In this document: positions 24,992-34,104 of the stretch, piece by piece
Layout of the letters: the number at the start of each line of letters is the position of its first letter
Position numbering within the stretch: position 1 is the stretch's first letter
DNA from: Isosphaera sp.
Lineage (GTDB): Bacteria; Planctomycetota; Planctomycetia; Gemmatales; Gemmataceae
Reading direction: 5' to 3'
DNA: 59,818 bases
NCBI GenBank assembly: GCA_013822345.1
Contig: PNKH01000041.1
Span: 1 to 59,818, forward strand
Notes under the pieces: generated by a model
Databases searched by the model: none
What the model was told of the DNA's origin: nothing
What the model saw: only the letters and a program-made list of their open reading frames with translations
Program-made: the position numbers and the translations under genes

Positions 24992-25567
24992 TCACCTCTT
25001 GATCGACCGGCGGAGCTCGTCCAGCTCCTTCGACAACTGGTCGAGCCGCTTCAAGACCTCGTCCTGGTTCGCGGCCGGCTTCGCCGGCTTCACCGGGTCC
25101 TTCACGGGGTCCTTCCCCGCCCCGGCCTTCGCCTTCGCGTCGAGCGCCTTCTGGAGCGCCCCCATCAGGTCCTTCAGCTGGTCGGTGTCCATCCGGTCGA
25201 ACGGGAACCCGGGGCCGAACCCGCCGCGGAAGTCCCAGTTCCCCATCCCGGGCCCGCCGAACCGGAACCCGAAGTCGCCGGGGCCGAACCCGCCCGGGCC
25301 GCCCGGCTTCGCCGGCCCGCCCTTCAGCTCCCGCAGCTTCGCCGTCAGATCCGCCTCCGCCTCCTTCAGCCTCGCCAGCTTCTCCTCGATCGCCCTCACC
25401 TGGTCGGCGACCGCCGGGTCCGGCTTCCCGGCCGGGGCCGGCTTCTGCTCCGGGCCGCGGTCCCTGTCGAACCCCCGGCCCTTGGCGAACGGGGGCTGGG
25501 CCGCGGCCGGGGCGGTGAGCGCCAGGGCGACCGCCGCCGCGAAGGCCATCCGACACGCACGAGACAT
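24992..25567 (-). CDS. Secreted coiled-coil protein with Gly/Phe-rich centre
   Basis: A 191-residue protein: signal peptide (residues 1-23, ending PAAAQ), an N-terminal coiled coil (VADQVRAIEEKLARLKEAEADLTAKLREL), a central GGFGPGDFGFRFGGPGMGNW-type Gly/Phe-rich segment, and a second coiled coil at the C-terminus (DEVLKRLDQLSKELDELRR). A TACAAT hexamer (25655-25650) could serve as its -10. It follows a sensor kinase gene on the same strand. Similar small extracytoplasmic helical proteins can be sensors, but the role here is unknown. Confidence 0.65.
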   Translation of the reverse strand: MSRACRMAFAAAVALALTAPAAAQPPFAKGRGFDRDRGPEQKPAPAGKPDPAVADQVRAIEEKLARLKEAEADLTAKLRELKGGPAKPGGPGGFGPGDFGFRFGGPGMGNWDFRGGFGPGFPFDRMDTDQLKDLMGALQKALDAKAKAGAGKDPVKDPVKPAKPAANQDEVLKRLDQLSKELDELRRSIKR

Positions 25568-25709
25568 CGCGTTCTCCTCGATCGGGTCCCGCGGGGAGGA
25601 AGCCGGACTCAGGGGCGAAACCGGCCGGTGCGGGGATACCCGTGGAGTGATTGTACGCCCCGCGTGATGAGGACGCGGGGAGTGATGTGCGGGCGTGACC
25701 GGGGTGGTT

Positions 25710-28277
25710 TCAGCACCCCGGGAGTTCGAGCCGGAAGCACGCCCCGACGCCGCCGTCCGCCGGGCGGTAGGTGAGCCGCCCGCCGACCACCTCCGCCCAC
25801 GACTTCGCCAGCGCCAGCCCGAGGCCGGCCCCGCCGGCCGTACTGTCCGCGGACGCCCCCCGGCGGAACGGCTTGAAGATGCTCTTCCGCTCCCCGGCCG
25901 GCACCCCCGGCCCGCGGTCCTCCACCTCCAGCACCACCGTGCTCCCGGCCCCCGGCTTCGCCCACAGCCAGATCCGCCGGTCGGCCGCGTCCCGGGTGTA
26001 CTTCCGGGCGTTGTCGATCAGGTTGCCGACGATCTGGGCGACCATCCCCGGGTCGGTCCGGACCTCCCGGTCCGCCGGCAGGGTCGAGACGACGACCAGG
26101 TCCCTCCCGTCCTGCGCAACCCGATCGGCCCACGTCGCCCGGAGCGGGTCGAGCAGGTCGGACACCTTCACCGGCCGGACGTCCCCGCCCTTCCGCCGCT
26201 TCTCCAGCCGGGCGAAGTCGAGGACGTTGTCGATCAGCCGGTGGAGCCGGTCCGACTCGGTCGCCAGGGTGCTCAGGTACTCCTGCCGCTTCGCCTCGTC
26301 GGTGATCATCCCGCTGACCAGCAGGTCGAGGTACAGCCGGAGCGAGGTGAGCGGGGTGCGGAGCTCGTGGGTGACGGCGGACACGAACCGCATCCGCCGC
26401 TCGGCGTGGTCGACCAGCGTCCACCCGCTGAACCCGACGGCGGCCACGGCGAGGATTGCCGCCGCCCAGGCGGTGAGCAGGCCGATCCGCAGCGGGGTCC
26501 ACCCGGCCGGCGGGAGCGGCGGCTCGGGGCCGGGGTCGAGCTGCACCGGCAGGGCGGTCATCGCCCGGTCCGGGGACACCCCGTCCGGGTCCTTGACCGG
26601 CACCAGCCGGGCGTCCGGGAACAGGCCCTTCACCTCCTCTTGGAGGGCGGCCTGGAGCTTCGGCCAGTCGAGGACGACGCCCTGGTAGACGGTCTTGGTG
26701 TCGAACCGGGCGGTCCGCACCAAGACGAGCAGGTCGCCGCCGCCGGGGGCGGTCACCCACTGCGGCCGCATCGACCCGAGTTGGACGACCGGCGGCGGGG
26801 CGGCCGGCTGCGGCGGGCGGTCCTCGCCCGGCGGGGCGGCCGGCGCCGGCGGCGTGATCGCCTCCCGGGCCTTCTCCGCCAGCCGGGCCCGGTTCTCGTC
26901 AACCGACTCGGACAACTTCCCGTCGCCCGGGGCGGGCCCCTTCTTCCAGGCGTCCGTGTCGGACTTCAGGCCGCCCGCGCCCTTCCGCTCGGCCTCGACG
27001 GACCGCAGCAGGTCGGCGAGCCACTCGGCCAGGGCCGCCCGGTCGCGATCGGTCTCCGGCCAACCCCTGCCCGCCTTCTCCTTGTCCCGGTACGCGCCGA
27101 GTGCCGCCCCAGGGTCAGCGGGGGGGGGCACTGTGGCGGGCGCCGGCGGCCCGGCCCCCGGGGCGACCGGCGGGGACGCGGTCGGGGTCGTCACCGGCGG
27201 CCCGGGCGGACCGAGTGGGGCCGGCTTGACCGACGGGTCGGGCGGGGGGGTCACCGCGTTCCGCGGGTCGGCGGGAGGCATCAGGTTCTGTTGGTACGCT
27301 CCCGGCACCGGGTAGTCGTTCGCCTGCTTCGCGTCCTGCATCGCCTTGCCGACAGTCTGGGCGCGGTTCGCCAACTCGGTCCACTCGGGCGTGTCCTTCT
27401 GCCCGCCGCGGGGCGAGATGCGGCCGCCGTACGTGGTGTTGTTCGCCGCGCCCGTCCGGCCGCCGTCGCCCGCCTTCCGCCGGTTCGGGTCGTCGCCGTC
27501 CGCGCGGAGGTTGAGGTTGTTCCCCAGTTGCTGCTGCTGGGCGGCCTGGCCCTCCGGAGACCGCGCGCACAGCTCGTACCCGAACAGCCGGTAGGTGTCC
27601 GGGGTCGGGTCGGCGGCGGTCGGCTTGACCGGGACGGGGTCGACCGGGGGCGGGGGCTTCGGGGGCGGGGTCGGGGCCTGGGCGGGCGGGGGCAGCTCGG
27701 CCGGGTCGGCGTTCACCTCGGTGAACAGCGGGGCGGCGAGCGGCAGGGAGTTGTCCGGGATGGCCCGCTCCCGGGCGGCGAACGTCTCGCAGGCCACCGG
27801 GGCCGGGAACTTCCGGTTCAGGTCGGCGAGCACCTCCTCCCGCCCGCCGTACCAGTTCCGCAGCGGCAACTCCGGCCACGCCCGGCGGACCCGCTCGCCC
27901 TCGGCCGGGTCGGCCGGGGCCTGGTTCGACGCCCACCCGCCGGCCTGGTCGAGCTGGAAGTGGAGCTGCATCCAGTCGGGCAGCGGGGCGGCGATCAGGG
28001 GGGTGGCGATCGGGCCGTACGGCCCGGCCGGGTCCGGGGTGCCGTAGTGGTAGAACGGCCGGCTGTCCTCGACCCCCAGCGCCGGGAGCATCCGCCCGTC
28101 GAGCCGCCACAGGGCGACCCGGAGGTTGTTCCCGAGCTCCGCCCGGGCGGCCGACTCCCGCTGGGCCCGCTCGACCCCGAGGGCGGCGTACGTCACCCAC
28201 CCGAGCCCGGCGAACACCAGCCCGGCCACCAGGAGGAACACCACCGGCCACCCGACCCGACCCGGGAACCGCCTCAT
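25710..28277 (-). CDS. Sensor histidine kinase with large N-terminal extracytoplasmic region
   Basis: An 855-residue histidine kinase. A membrane helix near the N-terminus (about 8-32) and a second at about 594-615 enclose a periplasmic region of some 560 residues that includes long Pro-rich, low-complexity stretches. The catalytic core has the H-box THELRTPL (phosphorylated His637), N-box GNLIDNARKYTRD, G1 DRGPGVP and G2 GAGLGLALAK. The signal is unknown. The response regulator gene lies just upstream; the two are separated by a family C inverted repeat. Confidence 0.93.
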   Translation of the reverse strand: MRRFPGRVGWPVVFLLVAGLVFAGLGWVTYAALGVERAQRESAARAELGNNLRVALWRLDGRMLPALGVEDSRPFYHYGTPDPAGPYGPIATPLIAAPLPDWMQLHFQLDQAGGWASNQAPADPAEGERVRRAWPELPLRNWYGGREEVLADLNRKFPAPVACETFAARERAIPDNSLPLAAPLFTEVNADPAELPPPAQAPTPPPKPPPPVDPVPVKPTAADPTPDTYRLFGYELCARSPEGQAAQQQQLGNNLNLRADGDDPNRRKAGDGGRTGAANNTTYGGRISPRGGQKDTPEWTELANRAQTVGKAMQDAKQANDYPVPGAYQQNLMPPADPRNAVTPPPDPSVKPAPLGPPGPPVTTPTASPPVAPGAGPPAPATVPPPADPGAALGAYRDKEKAGRGWPETDRDRAALAEWLADLLRSVEAERKGAGGLKSDTDAWKKGPAPGDGKLSESVDENRARLAEKAREAITPPAPAAPPGEDRPPQPAAPPPVVQLGSMRPQWVTAPGGGDLLVLVRTARFDTKTVYQGVVLDWPKLQAALQEEVKGLFPDARLVPVKDPDGVSPDRAMTALPVQLDPGPEPPLPPAGWTPLRIGLLTAWAAAILAVAAVGFSGWTLVDHAERRMRFVSAVTHELRTPLTSLRLYLDLLVSGMITDEAKRQEYLSTLATESDRLHRLIDNVLDFARLEKRRKGGDVRPVKVSDLLDPLRATWADRVAQDGRDLVVVSTLPADREVRTDPGMVAQIVGNLIDNARKYTRDAADRRIWLWAKPGAGSTVVLEVEDRGPGVPAGERKSIFKPFRRGASADSTAGGAGLGLALAKSWAEVVGGRLTYRPADGGVGACFRLELPGC

Positions 28278-28290
28278 CGGAACCTCTTCC

Positions 28291-28362
28291 CGGCGGCGAG
28301 CCGGGAGCGTGAGCGACCGGAGAGACGTTGCTCCGGTCGCTCACGCTCCCGGCTCGCCGCCG
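28291..28362. repeat. Family C inverted repeat, copy 1, perfect 32-bp arms
   Basis: Arms 28291-28322 (containing GAGCCGGGAGCGTGAGCGAC) and 28331-28362 are perfect reverse complements with an 8-nt loop. It lies between the response regulator stop (28364) and the kinase start (28277), so it would fold in the mRNA between two partner genes. The second copy is at 54418. Confidence 0.95.
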
Positions 28363-28363
28363 A

Positions 28364-29083
28364 TCACCTGCCGACGGACAGCGCGGGCCCCGCCATGTAC
28401 CCGTGCGCCCGGACCGTGACGATCGCGTCCGGCTGATCGCCGCCCCCGTCGGGGGTCTTGAGCTTCGCCCGCAGCCGGGCCACGTGCATGTCCACCGCCC
28501 GCGTCTCCAGCCCGGCGGTGCCGATCCCCCACACCCGGGAGAGCAGCTCCTCCCGCGACACCGCCCGCTCCCGGTTACTCACCAGGTACTTGAGCAGGGC
28601 CGCCTCGGTCTCCGACAGGTCCGCCCGGCCGCCGCCCGGCCACCGCACCTCGCGGCGGTCCAGGTCGATCGTCCCGCACCCGACCCCGACCAGGTGGACC
28701 TCCGGGACCGCCCGCATCGTCCGCCGCAGGATGGCCTCGACCCGGGCGATCAACTCCTTGGCCGAGAACGGCTTGACCACGTAGTCGTCGGCCCCCATCT
28801 TCAGCCCGCGGACCCGGTCGTCCTCGCTCCCGCGGGCGGTCAGCAGGATGACCGGGCGGGTCGGGTTGGTCCGCCGGAGTTCGGACAGCACCTCCAGCCC
28901 GTCCCGCCTCGGGAGCATGATGTCGAGCAGGACGAGGTCGACCCCGGCGGCCGCCGCCTCGCGGAGGCCGGCCCCGCCGTCCGGGGCCTCGGTCACCTCG
29001 TACCCGCTCAGCCGCAGGGCGTCGGACAGCCCCCGGCGGATCGCCGCCTCGTCCTCGACCACCACGATCCGGGCCTTCGGCAT
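28364..29083 (-). CDS. OmpR-family response regulator
   Basis: A 239-residue regulator. Receiver domain: acidic pocket EDE (residues 10-12), phospho-acceptor Asp54 in LVLLDIMLP, Thr82 in LLTARG, Lys104 in VVKPF. The C-terminal winged helix (ADLSETEAALLKYLVSNRERAVSREELLSRVWG ... VDMHVARLRAKL) binds DNA. Start ATG 29083 (MPKARIVVVEDE); the frame stays open far upstream over other genes. It pairs with the downstream histidine kinase. Confidence 0.95.
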   Translation of the reverse strand: MPKARIVVVEDEAAIRRGLSDALRLSGYEVTEAPDGGAGLREAAAAGVDLVLLDIMLPRRDGLEVLSELRRTNPTRPVILLTARGSEDDRVRGLKMGADDYVVKPFSAKELIARVEAILRRTMRAVPEVHLVGVGCGTIDLDRREVRWPGGGRADLSETEAALLKYLVSNRERAVSREELLSRVWGIGTAGLETRAVDMHVARLRAKLKTPDGGGDQPDAIVTVRAHGYMAGPALSVGR

Positions 29084-29208
29084 GGGACACCCCGCGCGGG
29101 CGCTCGGTGACTGGGTCGGCGGAACCGTGATCGCTCCCAGATAAGACGAGCGGCGCGGCCTTTCTGTTTGCGATTCCGCTGATTCTCCGACCGGTCCCGT
29201 CCGAGATC

Positions 29209-29298
29209 GTAGGGTGGGCCGAGGTCCGCTCCGGACCGAGTCCCACCACCCCGCAGCCCGGTGGGACTCGGTCCGGAGCGGACCTCGGCCCACCCTAC
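29209..29298. repeat. Family A inverted repeat, copy 2, perfect 39-bp arms
   Basis: Arms 29209-29247 and 29260-29298 are perfect reverse complements (outer end GTAGGGTGGGCCGAG, hinge GAGTCCCACC). The middle of the arms (GTCCGCTCCGGACC) differs from the other two copies but is still fully complementary. It sits between the response regulator gene and the 3' end of the DUF4139 gene. Confidence 0.96.
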
Positions 29299-29322
29299 TA
29301 CCGACCCTTGCGACGCCACCGG

Positions 29323-31146
29323 CTACTTCACCAGGAACGGACCGAGGTTGACGTTCTTGTCCAGCTCCATCTTGAACTCGTAGTCGATCGTCAGGGCCTT
29401 CTCCCCGTGCTGCTTCGGGTCGACGGTCACGTCCCACCGCAACAGCCCCTTCGGCTTCTCGTCCCGGGCGTACAGCGGGTCGGCGCTCAGCTCCGGCCTC
29501 GGGTCCTTCAGGGTGACGGCGATGGTCATGGCCGCCTCGGCGTGCGGGGTCCGGTCCCACACCTGGACCGGCACCGGGGCCGTCTTGTAGCTCGAGATCG
29601 TGATCCGGTACTTGAAGCTGAGCACCTGGTTCCCGCCCTGGGTGGTGCGGGTCCGGTCGACCAGGGTCCGCGACGCCTGCAGCTGCGGGTCGACCCCGAA
29701 CCCGACGGTGAACGGCTTCCCGGCCGCCACCAGCGGCACCTTCGCCGACCCGACGAAGTCCCCGGCCAGGTACATCGTCGCCTCGCCCGGCAGCAGCACC
29801 ACCTCGCCGGTGTTGGTCAGGTCGGCGAGGCGGTACACGTTCGGGGTCAGGACCGGGACGGCCTTGTAGTAGAACTTCGGGGCGAAGTCGAGGCGGGTGA
29901 TCTCGACCACCTGCTCGTCGCTCCGGCTCGGGATGCTGATCTTGTTCTTCAGGGTGTAGGTGACGCTCGGGCCGTCGGCCCCGGGGAGGCGGTCCGCCCG
30001 GGCCAGCTCCTCCCGGCTGACGAACAGGTCGCTGAACTGCTCCAGCGCGGCGGCGTCGTTCTGCAGCTTGGCCGCCTCGGCCGCCTTCTTCTGGGCGTAG
30101 TTGTCGGCGACCTGCCCGCGCAACTCCCGGGACATCTTCTCCAGGTCCCCGCGGTAGGCGCTCGGGGACGGCATCCCGCCGCCCGGCCCGCCCGGCCCCG
30201 GGGCGAGCGGGTCGCGCGGGTCGCCGGTCGCGACGACGGCGGCCCCGGCGGGCCCGACGGACACCGCCAGCGCCCGCAGGTCCGGCGGGGCGGCGTTCAA
30301 CAGCGGCTGGGCGGTCGACAGGGTGACGGTCGCGTTCACCCAGTCCTCCCCGGTCTTCTGCTCGACCGCCGCCTGGTACTCGACCGTCACCGGGTCCTTG
30401 TCCTTCCCGCTCGCCCGGAACTTGTACTGCGGCCGCCACGCCGCGTTCCCGACGAGGTAGTTCAGCCGGACCGTCGCCGCCCCGGCCTTCTTGTCCACCA
30501 GGATGACCGCGTCCCGCTCGGTCCGCACCGCCCCGCCGGACTTCTCGTCGAGCACCCGCCGGGCGAACGCGATCTGGGCCTGCACCTCCTCCAGCTGCTG
30601 CTTGACGGCCAACTGGTCCTTGGTCCGCTTCGTCCGGTCTTCCTGGACGAACTTGGCCAGGGCGATGATCTTCTCGGTGTCGAGCTGGCCCTTGTCGGTC
30701 AGGTGCTCGAGCGACTTGGCGGTGAACCCCTCGAGCTTGTCGAGGAGCTTCAGGTTCTCGCCCGCGGCCTTCAGCTCGGACTCGAGCTGCTGCTGCTTGG
30801 CGGCGAGGGTCTTGATCTGGGCGTCGACCTTGCGGACCTCCTCGCGGGTGTCCTCGGCGATCGCCCGGGTGCGGAACCGGACGCTCAGGACGCGGGTCTT
30901 GTCGTCCCCGCCCTCGGCGTACAGCGACGACTGCATCGTGTACGGCGGCATCGGGGAGACGACGACCTCGGCCAGCCCGGCGGCGTCCGGGACGGTCACC
31001 TCGCGGGTGACCAGGGCGGTGTTCGCGTACACCGTGACGGCGGTGATCTTGCTGGCGGCCGGCTTCACCGCCTCGGGCTTTTCCTGTCCCCGCGCGGCGG
31101 TGGTGAGGAGCAGGGCGAGGACGAGCGGGGAGAGGCGGAACTTCAT
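29323..31146 (-). CDS. DUF4139 / MuiA-like secreted protein
   Basis: A 607-residue exported protein: signal peptide (residues 1-20, ending AARGQ), an N-terminal DUF4140-type beta domain (ITAVTVYANTALVTREVTVPDAAGLAEVVV), a long coiled coil (about 95-200), and the C-terminal DUF4139 domain (VRLNYLVGNAAWRPQYKFRA ... DKNVNLGPFLVK). The family is named after the mucoidy inhibitor MuiA; its biochemical role is unknown. A VWA protein gene lies upstream on the same strand, a pairing that suggests envelope functions. Confidence 0.87.
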   Translation of the reverse strand: MKFRLSPLVLALLLTTAARGQEKPEAVKPAASKITAVTVYANTALVTREVTVPDAAGLAEVVVSPMPPYTMQSSLYAEGGDDKTRVLSVRFRTRAIAEDTREEVRKVDAQIKTLAAKQQQLESELKAAGENLKLLDKLEGFTAKSLEHLTDKGQLDTEKIIALAKFVQEDRTKRTKDQLAVKQQLEEVQAQIAFARRVLDEKSGGAVRTERDAVILVDKKAGAATVRLNYLVGNAAWRPQYKFRASGKDKDPVTVEYQAAVEQKTGEDWVNATVTLSTAQPLLNAAPPDLRALAVSVGPAGAAVVATGDPRDPLAPGPGGPGGGMPSPSAYRGDLEKMSRELRGQVADNYAQKKAAEAAKLQNDAAALEQFSDLFVSREELARADRLPGADGPSVTYTLKNKISIPSRSDEQVVEITRLDFAPKFYYKAVPVLTPNVYRLADLTNTGEVVLLPGEATMYLAGDFVGSAKVPLVAAGKPFTVGFGVDPQLQASRTLVDRTRTTQGGNQVLSFKYRITISSYKTAPVPVQVWDRTPHAEAAMTIAVTLKDPRPELSADPLYARDEKPKGLLRWDVTVDPKQHGEKALTIDYEFKMELDKNVNLGPFLVK

Positions 31147-31184
31147 GGGTGGTCGGGTTGTGGTTGGTGTGGTGTCGTGAGAGT

Positions 31185-31265
31185 TCAGCCGCGACGCGGA
31201 GTCTTCGGAGCGGAGCGCGGCGTGGGCCTCGCGCTCCCCTCCGCGGACTCCGGGTCGCGGCTAAA
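31185..31265. repeat. Family B inverted repeat, copy 1 (imperfect)
   Basis: The left arm starting near 31185 (TTCAGCCGCGACGCGGAGTC) and the right arm ending at 31265 (GGGTCGCGGCTAAAC) are largely complementary, with several mismatches. It lies between the VWA and DUF4139 genes. Better-kept copies are at 47969 and 49749. Confidence 0.85.
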
Positions 31266-31274
31266 CGGGGGTGG

Positions 31275-32480
31275 TCACTTCTTCTCGCCCGGGACCTCGA
31301 ACCCCTTGGACTTGGCCTGGTCGCGGATCAGCCCCTTGAGGGCCTCGTCCAGGGCCTTGTCGGCGTCCGACTTCGGGGTCTTGGCCAGCTCGGCGTCGAT
31401 CTGCTTCTGCCGCTTGGCCGACAGGTCGGAGATCTTCTTCTGGATGTCCGCCCGCTCGTCCGCCTTCTTCTTCAGGAACGCCAGCCGCTCCTCCGGCTTC
31501 AGCTTCTTCAGCTCGTCGCACAGCTCCTCTTCCTTGACCTTGGACAGGTCGAAGTCCTTCTCTTTCATCCGGTCGACGAGGTCCCAGGTGCTGTTCCGGT
31601 ACAGGGCCCCGGCCTTCGACTCGGCCCGGGCGACGGCGGCGGCCGGGGCGGCCCCGGGGGCGGCCGCCTTGCCGGCGTTCGCGTCCTGGGCGAGCTGGTT
31701 CGCCGCCCGGTCCTTCCCGTCCTTCCCGTAGGCGACGTACGTCTTGTTCAGCTCCTCCCCGAGCTTGATGATCTGGTCGTCGAACTCGGTCTTCACCACC
31801 ACCTGCTTGACCGCCTTGTTCTGGTCGATGTTCATGTACTTCCCGCCGGCCTCGGCCGCGAACTTCTCCCACCCCCGGGCCTCGTTGTTCCCGCCCGGCC
31901 CGCAGTAGATGGTGTTCACCACCACCCCGAGCTTCTTCGCCTGCCCGGCCACCTCCTCCAGCGCCACCGCCTTGTCCTGGTCGACGGCCTCGTTCCCGGC
32001 GACGAAGATCATCCGCAGGGCGTTCTTGTCGGTGCTCCACTTCTGCTGGTCGAGGGCGGCCTTGCTGACCCGGGCGACCAGCTCCGTCCCGCCGGTGATG
32101 GTCAGCCCGTTCAGGGCCTTGTACACGTCGTCCAGGTCTTCCGTCAGGTCGACGTCCTTCCGCACCCACCCGGTCGCCGCCGGGTACGTCGCGGTCGACC
32201 CGCCGTAGCTGTACAGGGCGACCCGCAGGTTCGGGGTCGGCTTCAGCCGGGCCAGCTCGTTCACGATGTCCCACAGCCGGAGCTTGGCCGAGTCGACCAG
32301 CCCGTTCATGCTGCCGGAGATGTCCAGGCACAGGACCAGGTCGATCGACGGGCCGACGGCCGGGGCCGGGGGGGCGGCCGGCTTCTCGGCGGCCGGCCTG
32401 TCGTCGGCCCAGACCGGGGCGACGACGGTGCCGGCGGCGACGGCCAGGACGGCCACCGCGAGAGGCTTGGCGAGACGCAT
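31275..32480 (-). CDS. Secreted VWA-domain protein
   Basis: A 401-residue exported protein. Signal peptide residues 1-25 (ends VWADD). The VWA domain (about 45-235) keeps the metal-ion-dependent adhesion motif DISGS in LVLCLDISGSMNG; the C-terminal part is a charged coiled coil (KEEELCDELKKLKPEERLAFLKKKADERAD). Start ATG 32480, preceded by AGGAG; the longer frame adds 15 residues without a ribosome site. It is upstream of the MuiA-like gene and probably acts with it in the cell envelope. Confidence 0.85.
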   Translation of the reverse strand: MRLAKPLAVAVLAVAAGTVVAPVWADDRPAAEKPAAPPAPAVGPSIDLVLCLDISGSMNGLVDSAKLRLWDIVNELARLKPTPNLRVALYSYGGSTATYPAATGWVRKDVDLTEDLDDVYKALNGLTITGGTELVARVSKAALDQQKWSTDKNALRMIFVAGNEAVDQDKAVALEEVAGQAKKLGVVVNTIYCGPGGNNEARGWEKFAAEAGGKYMNIDQNKAVKQVVVKTEFDDQIIKLGEELNKTYVAYGKDGKDRAANQLAQDANAGKAAAPGAAPAAAVARAESKAGALYRNSTWDLVDRMKEKDFDLSKVKEEELCDELKKLKPEERLAFLKKKADERADIQKKISDLSAKRQKQIDAELAKTPKSDADKALDEALKGLIRDQAKSKGFEVPGEKK

Positions 32481-32586
32481 CGGGAACTCCTCGGTCGGGG
32501 GCGGGCGGGCGGCGGCTGCCGCCACCCTTCCGACGCGATTGTAACGGCCGCGGATTGGGGGTGCTGTAACGACTTGGTAACCCCTT

Positions 32587-32683
32587 TTGCCAGTTGCCAG
32601 TCGCCAGTGGCCAGTTGTTCAAAACCCCGCCCGACGACGCCGGAGTCTTCAACAACTGGCCACTGGCGACTGGCAACTGGCAA
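32587..32683. repeat. Perfect inverted repeat, 33-bp arms
   Basis: Arms 32587-32619 and 32651-32683 are exact reverse complements. Each arm is itself built of near-repeats of CCAGTTGCCAGT/CGCCAGTGG. It occupies the divergent gap between the VWA gene and a lipoprotein gene, where promoters of both are expected. Confidence 0.95.
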
Positions 32684-32777
32684 TGCCGGTCGAGACGGGT
32701 TTGTCCAAAGTTCCGGGTGTGCGGCGGCCGAAAGTTCTCCTGACGCGAACGGATCGCGCAGTCGTCGGGGGGGAACC

Positions 32778-34022
32778 ATGAAGCGGACCGCGACCACGTT
32801 GGCACTCTTGGCCGGGTTCGGCGGCGGTTGCGCCAGCCCCGGCGGGACGGCGAAGACGGAACCGGCCGGGTTCGGCACCGTCACCCGGGGCAAGCCGATC
32901 GGCGGATACCAGGGGCCGAACGGCGAGCCGGTGCTGGCCGCGGCCGCCCGCGGGGCCGCTCCGGAATCGTCCCCGATCCAGCCGGTGATCTTCCGCAAGG
33001 CCGGGACGCCGTCGGCGGCCGACTGCAACACCTGCGCACACGTCCCCGGCGGGCACGGGCTGAAGGACAAGTCCGGCGGGCACTTCGGGCACGGCGGCCT
33101 CAGCCACGGCGGGTTCGGGCCGGGCGGCCCGGGGTACCCGCCCGGGCCTCCGGGCGGCGGCATCCTGCCGGTGCCCGGGCAGGGGCCGCCCGGCGGTGTG
33201 GCCGGGGTCGGGGCGCTGGTCGGGGCGGGCGGCAACCCGGCGGTGGCGAACGGCCGGGCGTCGGTCCGGTTCACCGGCCCGGCCGGGATGAAGGTGACGT
33301 GGCAGATCCCGGGCGGCGGGTTCCTGGACGAGGCCGGCGGGCTGACCGCCCCGAAGGAGTACAACTTCGTCCAGGGGCAGGTGTACCGGCTGCGGCTGAC
33401 GCAGATCCTCCCGACCCACCCGGGGCGGTCGTTCTACCCGACCCTGGAGATCGCCCCGGCGAACCCGAAGACGGTCACCTTCCTGGCCCACGCGTCCGTC
33501 CCGATCACCTTCACCGCCGACGACTTCGACCAGGCGATCGCCGGGAACCTCGTGGTCAAGGTGGTGTACCTGCCGGACCGGGAGAACCAGGACTACCTGA
33601 CGGTGGCCGGGGCCGAGGAGCTGAACTCGACCCGGCTGGAGCCGGGCGCCGACCCGGTGGCCGAGGCCCAGCGGCGCGGGTCGGTGCTGGCGATCATCCG
33701 GCTCGGGAACATCGACCTGGAGAACCGCACCTCGCCGGCCATCAACGCCCCGCCCGGCGGGTTCGGCCCGCCGCCGGGCGCGGTCATGATGCCCCCCCCG
33801 GGCGCCGGCGGGCCGGCCCCGCTCCCGCCGGGCGGCGGCCTGATGAAGCCGCCGGCCCCGCCGGGCGGTCAGGGCGGCCTGCCGCCGGGGACGAGCAACC
33901 TGGGCGGTCGGCCGAACCTGGCCCCGCCGGCGGCCCCGACCGCCCCGTCCGGGCCGGTCGCCCCCGGCCCGCTCCCGCCGGCGGTCGGCGGCAAGCCGGC
34001 GATGCTGCCGCCGGTGAAGTGA
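32778..34022 (+). CDS. Gly/Pro-rich putative lipoprotein
   Basis: A 414-residue protein. The N-terminus KRTATTLALLAGFGGGCASPGG looks like a lipoprotein signal with Cys18. A Gly/His/Pro-rich stretch (residues about 95-155, containing GGHFGHGGLSHGGFGPGG and GGGILPVPGQGPPGG) is followed by a beta-rich domain (SVRFTGPAGMKVTWQIPGGGF ... VYLPDRENQDYLTV) and a long Pro/Gly tail. The next gene encodes a related protein with the same linker motif. Probably an envelope structural protein; function unknown. Confidence 0.7.
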   Translation: MKRTATTLALLAGFGGGCASPGGTAKTEPAGFGTVTRGKPIGGYQGPNGEPVLAAAARGAAPESSPIQPVIFRKAGTPSAADCNTCAHVPGGHGLKDKSGGHFGHGGLSHGGFGPGGPGYPPGPPGGGILPVPGQGPPGGVAGVGALVGAGGNPAVANGRASVRFTGPAGMKVTWQIPGGGFLDEAGGLTAPKEYNFVQGQVYRLRLTQILPTHPGRSFYPTLEIAPANPKTVTFLAHASVPITFTADDFDQAIAGNLVVKVVYLPDRENQDYLTVAGAEELNSTRLEPGADPVAEAQRRGSVLAIIRLGNIDLENRTSPAINAPPGGFGPPPGAVMMPPPGAGGPAPLPPGGGLMKPPAPPGGQGGLPPGTSNLGGRPNLAPPAAPTAPSGPVAPGPLPPAVGGKPAMLPPVK

Positions 34023-34055
34023 CCCGGGCCGGCGAGCCGATCTGACACGCGAGCA

Positions 34056-34081
34056 GCCCACGGATCACGCGGTCCGTGGGC
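34056..34081 (+). terminator. Intrinsic terminator
   Basis: GCCCACGGA (34056-34064) and TCCGTGGGC (34073-34081) form a perfect 9-bp stem with an 8-nt loop, followed by TTTCTT. It lies 34 nt after the lipoprotein stop codon and just before the next gene. Confidence 0.72.
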
Positions 34082-34104
34082 TTTCTTCCTGACCGGGGTC
34101 AGCT

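Noticed and set aside
29084-30439. Very long frame upstream of the response regulator
   Set aside because: It is the shadow of the DUF4139 gene; the receiver domain starts at ATG 29083.
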